A DNA stretch of 64,000 bases, taken from the NCBI GenBank assembly GCA_964007475.1, contig OZ023273.1, forward strand, positions 38,689,525-38,753,524, written 5' to 3'. Both the position numbers and the translations under genes were made by a program. The notes beneath the pieces are model-generated. The model was given only the letters and a program-made list of their open reading frames with translations, had not been told where the DNA came from and did not search any database. Shown piece by piece: positions 54,401 through 64,000 of this stretch. The stretch comes from Hybos culiciformis (lineage: Eukaryota; Arthropoda; Insecta; Diptera; Hybotidae). Positions within the stretch are counted from its first letter, which is position 1, and each line of letters starts with the position of its first letter.

Positions 54401-57400
54401 ATTATTCCAATAACATTTTTCTTTATTTTTAAATTAATAATTAATAGAGATAAAAATGTATGCCCTTTCTCTAATAGATTTATTGATAATTGATTTATAA
54501 TTATAAAGATTAGAAGCTTATGAATAATAAAAATAATGTCTTCATTATAGGATTTTGCCGTTTTTATGCTTTTTTTTATTTCATGATTCAGAAAGTGTTA
54601 ATTTTGCAATCGTGTCGAATAGTCAAATCAAGCATTTTTACAGCAATATTTTTTATACTTGTTCTGGCTTATAATAAATTCAAATAATTCCAGTTTAAAA
54701 ATATTTAATCATTTAACATTATATTTACAATTTACTCCTATATCAAAACTAAAGGAATTTAAAGTTTTTACACCCTTCATTGTAACATTATTAAGACTTA
54801 GGCTTAAAGACGGTGTAATTTGTTTTTGATAAATTTATCTTTAATTTATTTTTATCAGAGATGATCAGATACGGTCACAGTAGAGACAGCAGTCTGCTAA
54901 TTCCTTAGGGAAATAAAGTTTATGAATTTGAATATATAATTTTACTATATTAATTAATACATTTTCGTCAAACTTTTAACTACGCTTGCAAAATTATTCT
55001 TTCTTTTTTTTTACTTATTATACTTTTACTTACTTATTATACTATCCTCAATGAAAACGACGTGTATGTAACTAAAAATAAAGTTTAATAAGATTAGATC
55101 GATACCATATCATGCATAAGAACAATTTAACCTATAAGTCTTAAACCGCTAAGCTCGAATAACGCATTTCGCTCTTATAAAATAAATAATTTCTTAACAA
55201 TTTTATTTAAAATTCAAGTTTTATTGATGCTCTTAGTGGTACCAATTTTAAACCTTTAAAAAATGCAGTTTTAAGTGTTAAACTTTTATAAATATAACAG
55301 TAAAATGAAAGTAAAAATCATCGTTATATTCAATTTGAATCAAAAATATACCTTGAAAGCAAGTTCAAGGCAGTTCGTTTCGATAAGATAAAAGGTAAAC
55401 AAAATTTATTTTATGAAATTATTTTATTTGTGGAATTAATTCAATAAATAATATGAAAAACCGGCTTTAATACCGGTAATGCCATTATTAATTTATGATA
55501 TCTATACAATAAACTATAGTACCTAACTTAATATTAGTTGCAACTAAAATGTTAACCAGATTTAAAGTCGCTTCTTTAATAGAGTTTAATTTATTAACAT
55601 TGTGAAAAATTTCAATATTGAATTTTGAATTTTAAATTTCATTGTCAAATGCATTCCAGAAGGTTATGATGCTACGAGATTTGTTGTTGGGCGTTTAATT
55701 CCCATTTCCGACGATATTTCTGAGAACAAAAGTGTGATAGTTGGGATCCTTGGTTTAAGATCAATTCTAGAATTGTAAAAAAAAATTGTGAAAAACTTAT
55801 AAGTTTAAAGCACTGAAATAGCCAATTTTTTTTAATTAAACTTGCTTATAGCATCAATATCTCAAGGTGAAATGTTAAATATCCATTGAAAATAAAAGTT
55901 CTAACTTTTAAATAAGATGTTTTAATTTTCTTCAAAATTTAAAAAAAGATTCAAATATACGTGCGAGAAATGTTGAACAATAATAATTAATCAATATGTG
56001 TACAGTATATAATTTCAAAATGACTGACACAATTATATTTATAAATGTATCGTCAATATAACATGAAAACAAAAACTAATACCGTGTCAACATTCACTCA
56101 TTCTAAGTAAATTAAATATGAATTTCAATATCCTTAATTAACTATCATTATCATAATAATTATGTTTTAACTATGAATATATTTCTCACGTATTTCATTA
56201 CTGCTGAATATTGCAAAGATATAAGAACATTATCATTTAGTTAGGTATGACATAAGCTTTATTTTTTTTTTTTCAAGATATCTATTTATGTACGTGCACT
56301 TTTGCATGCATTCAAACAAATAAAACATTATAATTATATCAAGTTGGAATACAAGAATTGGTATAATTATAGCAAAACTTCAAACATCTCAAATAAATAC
56401 ATTCTGTATTATGTAAAGAAGAGATTTGCAAATTTAAGCAAATTTTTGAATGCAAAAGCTGTTCAAGTAAATAAAACTTATTTTATTTTTTTTTTATTTT
56501 GTTTTAAATTTTTTTATCTTCATGGACAATAATAGGTAAACTCATAATGTGAAAATAAATTTCCCCCTTAAAATTTTATTAGTTGGAAATTTAATTTTCA
56601 TTGCCATTAATTTTTCTTTAAATAAAAACAATGCAATATTCTAACATTCTAAGACATTACATTTATAAGCAAGTTATATTGTGTTATTATATTAATTGAA
56701 ATTGTTTTCAATTATTGAAGAACAACAATGTAGTGATATTGATGTTATTAATTTAGTGTTATCAGTTTTCAGACAAAACAGATCTTTTTCGTTCGGTTAC
56801 TTTTTTCTTTCTTTTTATGAATTAACTATATTCTACAAGATAACTACAAGATATTAACAATTTTTTTATTTGTCTTAAAAACAACATTTTAATATACATT
56901 TAATAATTATTTAAATTTTTGTTTGCAGCTGAATACATACGACCATGCTCTAGAAAAGATCCAGAATTATTGGAATGTGTCAAAAAGTCAGTATTGCACG
57001 TCCGGCCGTATCTTCGTGACGGAATTTCAGAAATTGAAGTAAACAAAAAAACTACTACTAAATAATTATTATATTATTGGGAACAAGTAAAAATAGTTTT
57101 ATTGGTTTAATTATAAAATATGAATCTCTGCTCTGCTAACTGTTTCAAATAAAATTGTTCGTTTCGTACACAAATTTACTAATTGAAAAACTCCAATTTT
57201 GTGTGCAGCCATAAGTATATTTAAATTAAAATTCTTGAATTTCCATTTATTATTTTATAAAGTATTCCAAATGATTACCGAGGTTAAGAAATTAACTACT
57301 AATATGCAATCATTTAATTCTTTAGTTTTTTTCATTAATTATCTTAACATTAAAGGCATTATGCAACATTATATTTTTATCATCATTTGAATGACGCAGT

Positions 57401-58903
57401 CATTTGGCATTGAATTAAAAATATTAACTAATTAAAATTAATTAAAAAAAAAAATAAAATGTATTTTAAGTTGCCCTCAATTGAACCTTTTATTATGGAT
57501 CAACTAGCATTACAATTAACAGATGGACCCCAAGGTTATAAAATAACAATGAAAAATATTGAATGTTTGGGTGCAAGTAATTTTAATATTGAATCATTCA
57601 CTATTGGTACACCGTTTCATGCCACTGTAACGATGCCGAAACTTACTATTGAGTCGAAATACACAAGTTCAGGAGTTTTATTAATTATTCCAGCTAGTGG
57701 AGGTGGTGAATTTCATGCTGTTTTTGGTAAAAATTGTCTTTTATTTTTGTTAAGAATTTGTTTTAAGTTTTAATTTTAATACAAACAAAAATTATATTAC
57801 AAAAAATATATACATATTCAATTATTCAATATATATAATATAGTATATCATCTGATAAGACAAATACCGTTCATAAATGAACTTTGTAAGCTCTCTAAAT
57901 TTTGAATTTAATAATTGATAGTAAATAATATTTATTGCTACCCAGCACTGAATAATTATAATGGAGAAAGATTGATGATCGTAAAAAAAATAATAATTTC
58001 TTATTATTTTTGTAGAGTTAGGTATGTACTCTAGGTTTTGACAGTAGGTAATAATTATAAAAAAAAAATTTACGAATACCTATATCACGTTATTATAATG
58101 TATTTTTAAAGCTTGAAGTGATTATAAGTTACATAAATGTTTTGAAAAATTTACATTATCTGCAATTTTTTTTAAAGATTTTTGCTTGTTTTTATCTTGT
58201 TGAAATGATGTTTTCATTAACAAATTCTTTTAATGAGAATTATATTCAATTTCTGAATTCAATCAAATAATGAAGAATATTGAAAAAAGATTTCAATAAA
58301 TTTTTTTTTGTTCTATAAAACCATTGAGGTTTATTAAGGATCCTTTAACACTGACTTAATGCAATAAAATTTATGGAAAAAATTAAATATCCATACAAAT
58401 ATCCATGTCATTTTCATGCTGCCTTTATTTTGAAATAATAAATCAGTATTTATTTTTTGGATGAAGAACAGATAGAAGTTAAAAAATAAATTTAAATCAA
58501 ATTAAATACTTTACAGAGGGAGTAGAAGCAAATATAACGGGAAAAGTTTCATCGAAAGAAAAATCTGATGGTACTTTTTTGCATATTGATGCGTTGAAAT
58601 TAAATTTGGATGTGAAGAAGCCACAAATGTCGATTTCAAAAGCTTTTAACAACAACATCATTTTAAGTGAGTTAGTCAAATCTGAAATGTTGGAATATAA
58701 ATAAGGCGATTAAAATGCTAATATCTAATATTTTATTTTATATTTCTATAGCTCAAGCAACAAATTTATTTTTACGTGAAAACGGAATGGAAGTTTTAAG
58801 AGCTATGCAGCCTCAACTTCACAAAAAATTGGCTTATGAATTTGCTAAAATTGGTAATCAACTACTGAAGCATATTCCACTAGAAAAATTCTATTTAGAT
58901 TAA
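51404..58903 (+). CDS. Takeout/JHBP-like gene 2, five exons, complete
   Basis: Exons 51404-51470, 56929-57038, 57471-57726, 58517-58666 and 58752-58903, all GT-AG, give 244 residues, the usual takeout length. Residues 1-18 (MFKYILLQLISISVVITA) are a signal peptide. The family cysteine pair is C29 and C39 in IRPCSRKDPELLECV, followed by RPYLRDGI. The C-terminal helix region ends HIPLEKFYLD. The family forms a secreted hydrophobic-ligand-binding fold (juvenile hormone and related lipids); the ligand here is unknown. The start is the only ATG that gives the signal peptide. Intron 1 is long (5458 bp), the others 84-790 bp. It lies in the same orientation as genes 1 and 3, so the three are a tandem cluster. 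All junctions preserve the frame, so it appears functional. Confidence 0.92.
51471..56928 (+). other. Intron 1 of takeout gene 2
   Basis: 5.5 kb of AT-rich DNA. A 101-codon hydrophobic frame at 52818-53123 and a 46-codon stretch around 55656-55778 (PEGYDATRFVVGRLIPISDD) are open but unrecognised. No transposon with clear ends was found in it. Confidence 0.75.
56929..57038 (+). other. Takeout gene 2, exon 2 (Cys pair)
   Basis: 110 nt after TTTGCAG, encoding EYIRPCSRKDPELLEC and RPYLRDGISEIE; ends in phase 0 before GTAAAC. Confidence 0.85.
57471..57726 (+). other. Takeout gene 2, exon 3
   Basis: 256 nt after TTTTAAG; encodes LPSIEPFIMDQLALQL through GGGEFHAVF and ends in phase 1. Confidence 0.85.
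58517..58666 (+). other. Takeout gene 2, exon 4
   Basis: 150 nt after TTTACAG; encodes GVEANITGKVSS through AFNNNIIL and ends before GTGAGT. Confidence 0.85.
58752..58903 (+). other. Takeout gene 2, exon 5 and stop
   Basis: 152 nt after TCTATAG; encodes QATNLFLRENGMEVLRAMQP through HIPLEKFYLD and TAA at 58901-58903. Confidence 0.88.
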
Positions 58904-59088
58904 AGATCGTTATTATTTAAGTTTTTCTTGGTTTTCTTATTTGGTTATGCGCAGTAAAGTAAATAATATGTGATAGTATATAATAGTTGTAGATATGAAC
59001 TTCAGTTAAATTAAAATACAGAATTTATTCTGCACTCTGTACACTGTAAGCAAACTAATAACTCTTTATAACATTATGAACACTTATA

Positions 59089-59496
59089 CATCGATACAGC
59101 TACCACGCAAAGCAATTAAAAGCTACCGTAAAAACCGATTTTCTGCGTTATTTCTTAATTAATTTTAAAACAATTTATAAAAAAACGCAAGATAATTATT
59201 TTATTGATTTTTGGTAAAAAGAATTTCTTAAAATTATTTCATAATTAATTAGAAAATTAATTAATTAGAAAAAAATTTTTTTGCTCCTGAAAGAATTGAC
59301 TACATCGCAAAAAAAAAATTCACTTTTCTAATTAATTATGAAATAACTTTATGAAATTCTTTTTACCAAAAATCAATAAAATTAATATCTTGCGTTTGTT
59401 TTTTATAAATTTTATTAAAATTAATTGAGAAATAACGCAGAAAATCGGGTTTTACGGTAGCTTTTAATTGCTTTGCGGTGGTAGCTATGATCGATG
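59089..59496. mobile_element. Large foldback with arms of about 170 bp
   Basis: The left arm (CATCGATACAGCTACCACG..., GCAATTAAAAGCTACCGTAA, TTTTCTGCGTTATTTCT, TTGATTTTTGGTAAAAAGAA) is mirrored by the right arm with about 10% change. The spacer is about 60 bp. No coding region. It sits just downstream of takeout gene 2 and could pair into a long hairpin if transcribed. Confidence 0.8.
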
Positions 59497-60934
59497 CATT
59501 AGTTAGACAACTCTAACTTACTTTACGGTTCTACAGTAGATAATAAAAAGTAAAATAAAATCGTTTAATAAAATGTAAGCATCAAAAATGTAGTAATGTC
59601 ACTTTCATAGAATATAATTTTAAGATGAAAAGTTTTTGTTTTTTTTTTATAAGAAAAGGAATAATTAGTATAATTCACAATTTTATTTCTGAAACATATA
59701 AATATATCAACAATATGTCAAACAGTAAATTAACTTTTAACAGTGACTTTCGAGTTTCAAGTTTGTTGAGAATAAATTATATTTTTAAACAAAATTTTAT
59801 AATTTAGGCAAATTTTATAAATTACTGTAGTACTATGGTTGCAGTGAAATATATAATTTTATCATAAATTAATAAAACATTTTAGTTTAGCACCCTGTAT
59901 TATAGATGAATAGATATTAACGAATTTAATTTTGAAATTTTATATGCTTATTTAGAAATTTTCACCTATATGAGCATAGGAAATTTAATGGAGATAAAAC
60001 TGTGTAATAACTATTTAGTTCTTTTTTAATTAATGTAATATTTAAAATTACTTATAATATTGTCATTAATTGTTATAATGGCAATTAAAATTTATAAACA
60101 TAACTTATTCTTTAGAATTTACATTTAATTATTATTGTAATTAAAATTAATAATAAATTTATCTGTATATTATTTTATTTTTATATCTAAAATAAATTTG
60201 TGGACGAAAATGGTTTTGTACCCAAATTAAAAACAAAATAAATATTATAGAAAATAATAAACTATATTTAAAAAAAATTTCAATCAATTTCAATTTCATC
60301 AATACATTGTGAACAATGAACAACGATGTAAAAGAAATGGTCATCGAGAATTTCCGCAAATTTTTGTTGGACGTAAAAATGAGATAACACACTAATTTGT
60401 ATAAAAGATGAGCAAAAACAAAACGTAACAAGAAATCGTCAGAATAGAAAAATTTTCAGGCTTTTTTATTTAAATAAAAATATTTTTTGACAAAGCACGG
60501 ATTAATAGTTTTTTTTTTTATTGTTCAATATTATAACGAAGTTTGTGTCATAAGTCTTTTGTTTTTATGTTTGGAAAAGCTTTTAATATGCAATGAATAC
60601 ACACTCCTAAGAATATGCAAAAAAAACGAAATTAACAACAAAATAACAAGTTGTATTATTTCTTCAAAGAAAGGAAACAGTTTTATTCTAGTTATATACA
60701 TTTATTTTATTTCTTTAATTTTATATCAAGTTCACTAACGAAATATGGCAAAAAATGAATTTAATAATTGTTTGATTAGAATGAAATCGTGCATATAGGT
60801 TAATTTCTCTGTTATGACGTCAATAAAAGAAAAGTATATAAGAAAAATATTTTTAACATAATCGTACTTAATAGCAAAATCTTAAAAGAGTTTTCAGTAC
60901 GGTAACTCTGTTCATGTCATGATTAAGAAAAATA
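59497..60934. other. AT-rich intergenic DNA
   Basis: Short frames (for example 60159-60431 minus and 60487-60738 plus) are hydrophobic low-complexity and unsupported. No gene recognised. Confidence 0.5.
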
Positions 60935-61450
60935 TAGAACCTCATAAATAAAGTATGGAGCAAGTTTTCAACATTTGATTTGTGATATTTTCCGATTTTT
61001 TTTTATAAAATTTTTTTTTCAGTTCCTTCAATTTAAATCTACTCGTATACTAATTTTCATGGAAATCCATTTTCAGCCCCCAGTCCAAATCCTTAGACAC
61101 AATCGTGGTTTTTCTATTTTCTTTAGTTTCCTTTAATAGACATCCATCTTCTCACATACACAAATAATACAATCCATTAAAAAATTTAAAAAAATTTAAA
61201 ATTATACTAATTTTATATGAAAAAAATTTCGACCTTTCCCTGGTTGAGAGTAAATAATTTCGTTGTCTAACACGAAGAACCTCAAAATTTGGATGAAAGT
61301 GAACGAGATTGAGCATATTTTGGCTTTTAAACGATGGAAATGGGTCAACAAGTAGTTTAATAGCTATAAGCATTTAAGTATGCGAAAGCTGACGCACAGA
61401 CAGAAGATAAAAACATATAGTCCATTTTTTAATTTTAAATGGAAAACGGG
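60935..61450 (+). repeat. Dispersed repeat family, copy 3
   Basis: Contains AATAAAGTATGGAGC, CAGTTCCTTCAAT, TTTCATGGAAATCCATTTTC, CAGTCCAAATCCTTAGAC and ACATATAGTCCATTTTTTAA, in the order of copies 1 and 2. It is the longest copy. Confidence 0.6.
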
Positions 61451-63082
61451 CTGAAAATTCACGAATTTATTATAATTGGTGATTTATATGAGGATTTTGT
61501 TTCGAAAAACCGCTTTATCCACTTCTGGCAAAAATTGATTAAATGCAAATTATTTCAATGTTATTCCACAAATAAAAATTTTATATTTTATATTCTGACA
61601 GTTCGTGATTTATGCACACTGTCATATTGCAAAAAAAATTAATTTCTTATTTTTGTTCCAATTGCATTGATAATTATAATTATAGTTTAGATATAAAAGA
61701 TATAAAATGCAAGTAATAACAATGATGTAATCCGCAAATTATAAACTTAATTTGAAATGTAAAAATAAATTTTGAAAACTAACTAGACTTACATCTTACA
61801 TTTTCAATACTTGTTTCATCATATACTTAGCACATAGGACAATATGTTTATTCAAATTTTTACTTTTTTTTGTTAATTTTGTGAACAGCATTCCGTAATA
61901 AAGATCTACTTCTAAATATGGTTGCAAATTTGAAAAGAAAAAATTAAAACAAAAATTTTTAAAATAAAAATTCGAATATTGCATTGCAAATCTATTTTGA
62001 AAAAAGGTTGCAAATTATGTTTCCATCGGTAAATCCATTTTAGCTTTTTTTTAACTTTATTACGAAAATACTGAAATAAGCTAAATTCACTTTGTCTTTA
62101 AAATAGCATTACTGACGAGTTTTTACAACTGTTAAGTTTATGTAGACTTTTGGTCAGATAAGAAATCTACTATAAATTTCTAGCTTGGTTTTGGACGCGC
62201 CTGAAATGAAATTGAATTAGTCAGGTTGCAGGGTAGTTACACATAGACGAATTTATTTATCAAGCGAGGCGCGGATATTTAGATGTTCTCATCTAAGAAA
62301 CTACTGGGTGGGATTTGATGTAGTTTCAGTACTAAATCCGTGGTTAAAAGGTTCTAGGATATTTTATTTATGTAAGAGATTTTACAGATTATTTACCTAA
62401 CGCGAAGCAGAGAAAAATTTATAAAATTTCTATAAAATATTTAAAAAAAAAAAAGGACGAAACTGTATCAGACAGCTAGTTTAAAAGTTATTGAATATTA
62501 TTTTTCATTTTTAATTTGAAAATTTATTTAAAAAATGGATGAAACATATTTTGGAAACGAACATCTTATATGTGATATGCCGTTATACATGTTCTCTTTA
62601 TGTTTTTATTTCTTTTGACCTAGACCTCATCCCATATTTGTATTCAAAGAAAGTTTTACTCTGAAGTATGATAATTGATTTTTTTTTTGTTTTTTTTTTT
62701 TCTTTTTGCTTAATTCTTGGCTTCAAAAACGAATATGTACAAGAAAACTTTTGGTTTGTAAATATTTACAAAATTTTTAAAGAAAATAAAAGCATGAATG
62801 TTTTTTTTTTGTAAAACATTTCTCTTAATAAAATCAGAAAGTAAAAGAAATTAAAAAAAAAAAAGAATATTTGAGCAATCGCTATCACCATTGTCAACAT
62901 GAATTTAAAAAATAATAACTTTTTTTTTTGAGTTAAAACCAGTTCATTAACGTATGCTGAAAGAGCCGGGTGAACAACAAACGCATATAAATTTAAAACA
63001 GAAACTTTATATATTCTTAAAATTACAAGAAATAAAAAATTCTTAATAAAATAAAAAAAATATAAAGACAAAATAAAGTAAA
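61451..63082. other. AT-rich intergenic DNA before takeout gene 3
   Basis: A GC-richer segment at about 62180-62490 (GACGCGCCTGAAATG..., CTAACGCGAAGCAGAG, ending CAGACAGCTAGTT) looks like a degenerate interspersed repeat similar in style to that at 8855-10378. No other feature recognised. Confidence 0.4.
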
Positions 63083-63158
63083 ATGAATCACCTAAACAAT
63101 TTATTTATTTTAATTATCTTAGTGTTAACGGAAAAAGTTTTAGGCCAGCAAGACCAGC
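63083..63158 (+). CDS. Takeout/JHBP-like gene 3, exon 1 (signal peptide), partial
   Basis: ATG 63083 opens 25 codons plus one base, then GTAAGTAA. It encodes a signal peptide (MNHLNNLFILIILVLTEKVL, likely cut after VLG) and a short polar start QQDQ. The phase-1 end and size match exon 1 of takeout gene 2 (67 nt), and the gene lies 4 kb downstream in the same orientation. Further exons are expected beyond the window. With only a signal peptide visible, the family call rests on structure and position. Confidence 0.6.
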
Positions 63159-64000
63159 GTAAGTAAAAAAGAAAACAAAAAATTATTCAAATGAAAAAAA
63201 AAATCAATTATGAAAGCAATGAACGCGAAAATAAAATATGTCATATGGGGGGAAATCATTCCATCACAATTTATCCACAGACAATTCGTCTAAATGTTGA
63301 GATCGTCCGTCTCTAGCGAATAATTTATCCAAATAATAATTTGTCTGTCGATCAATTAATTTATTCATGCTAGCAATCATAACATTGCTTAACCAAAAAC
63401 AGTTAAAAAATAAAAAATAAACTATGCGGATACATTATATGGTGCAAATGCCTATGGAAGAAAAAATGTTGAATTGGCATATTATCCACTGAACGAATTT
63501 CCGAATGTTTATATTAGATGAATAATTTTTTATTTGAATTCACCGTGAAGGAATTCACTTATATATAAATTATACGTATGAACAATAATATTTATATGTT
63601 ATAATGTTTGCATGTTGAACTGAAAAAGGTTAATTAAGTTTTTAGAACGTTATACTTAACAGTAAATATTCGCAAATACATGTTGTAACTTGGAAGTCTA
63701 CCGTCTAACAACGTCTAGAAGAGCCTAAAGTTGATAATAATTCTTAGTGTCTAACCAATTCTTCAAGTAATTTTTAATGTTTCTTTATCGGTTTAGAGAT
63801 TAAGTTCTGAGATTAAGTTCTGTTATAACAGAACAATGTAGGTAGGTAATATTTGTTATCGTGAGCAGTCCGCAACCTCCATCCTGCATTGTTTTGTTGG
63901 CTCGATACACGTAAAAATTTTGTTACATAAAAAAATAACGAATATTTCATTGTAATTTTAAATAAATGCCTTAATAACAGTATCAAAGTTAATCTCTATA
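63159..64000 (+). other. Start of intron 1 of takeout gene 3
   Basis: AT-rich, no exon recognised. In gene 2 the matching intron is 5.5 kb, so exon 2 is probably outside the window. Confidence 0.5.

Overview
This looks like a stretch of an insect nuclear genome: very AT-rich, with GT-AG introns, a cluster of takeout/juvenile-hormone-binding (JHBP-like) genes, and many eukaryotic transposable elements. There is no operon structure and no bacterial feature. The order cannot be fixed from the sequence alone. Cellular genes are few. They are an archease gene on the minus strand (17284-18659, three exons, one of only 25 nt) and three takeout-like genes on the plus strand: the 3' exons of gene 1 (32644-33281), a complete five-exon gene 2 (51404-58903), and the signal-peptide exon of gene 3 (63083-63158, running off the window).

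Layout. 1-3.9 kb: no genes; a triple foldback and short tandem repeats. 3.99-8.72 kb: a decayed Ty3/gypsy LTR retrotransposon with 220-bp LTRs. 8.9-10.4 kb: an interspersed repeat with an internal array of about 120 bp units. 10.5-11.5 kb: a 946-bp terminal-inverted-repeat element with a perfect 9-bp target duplication and an internal tRNA-like segment. 15.9-17.06 kb: a LINE relic. 17.3-18.7 kb: archease. 21.9-25.4 kb: a CR1/jockey-like LINE on the minus strand. 25.4-32.3 kb: about 6.9 kb of nearly pure TTG repeat, ending in exactly 200 N (32294-32493), so an assembly gap. 32.6-33.3 kb: end of takeout gene 1. 33.6-34.1 kb: an element with 75-bp perfect terminal inverted repeats. 36.3-42.9 kb: a foldback, then four near-identical 1.6-kb tandem units, each with two back-to-back tRNA-like Pol III promoter units. 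43-51 kb: no genes; several non-autonomous DNA elements (one hAT-like with a perfect 8-bp target duplication, a piggyBac fragment) and a dispersed repeat family. 51.4-58.9 kb: takeout gene 2. 59-64 kb: a large foldback, repeats, and exon 1 of takeout gene 3.

The takeout genes are a tandem paralogous cluster of secreted ligand-binding proteins. Gene 2 exon 1 and gene 3 exon 1 end in the same codon phase. Archease, the RtcB tRNA-ligase cofactor, is unrelated to them. The most unusual structures are the 1.6-kb array with paired divergent tRNA-like units, the giant CAA/TTG tract that is in frame with the LINE ORF1 fragment, and the terminal-inverted-repeat element built from palindromic GTTACGG motifs.
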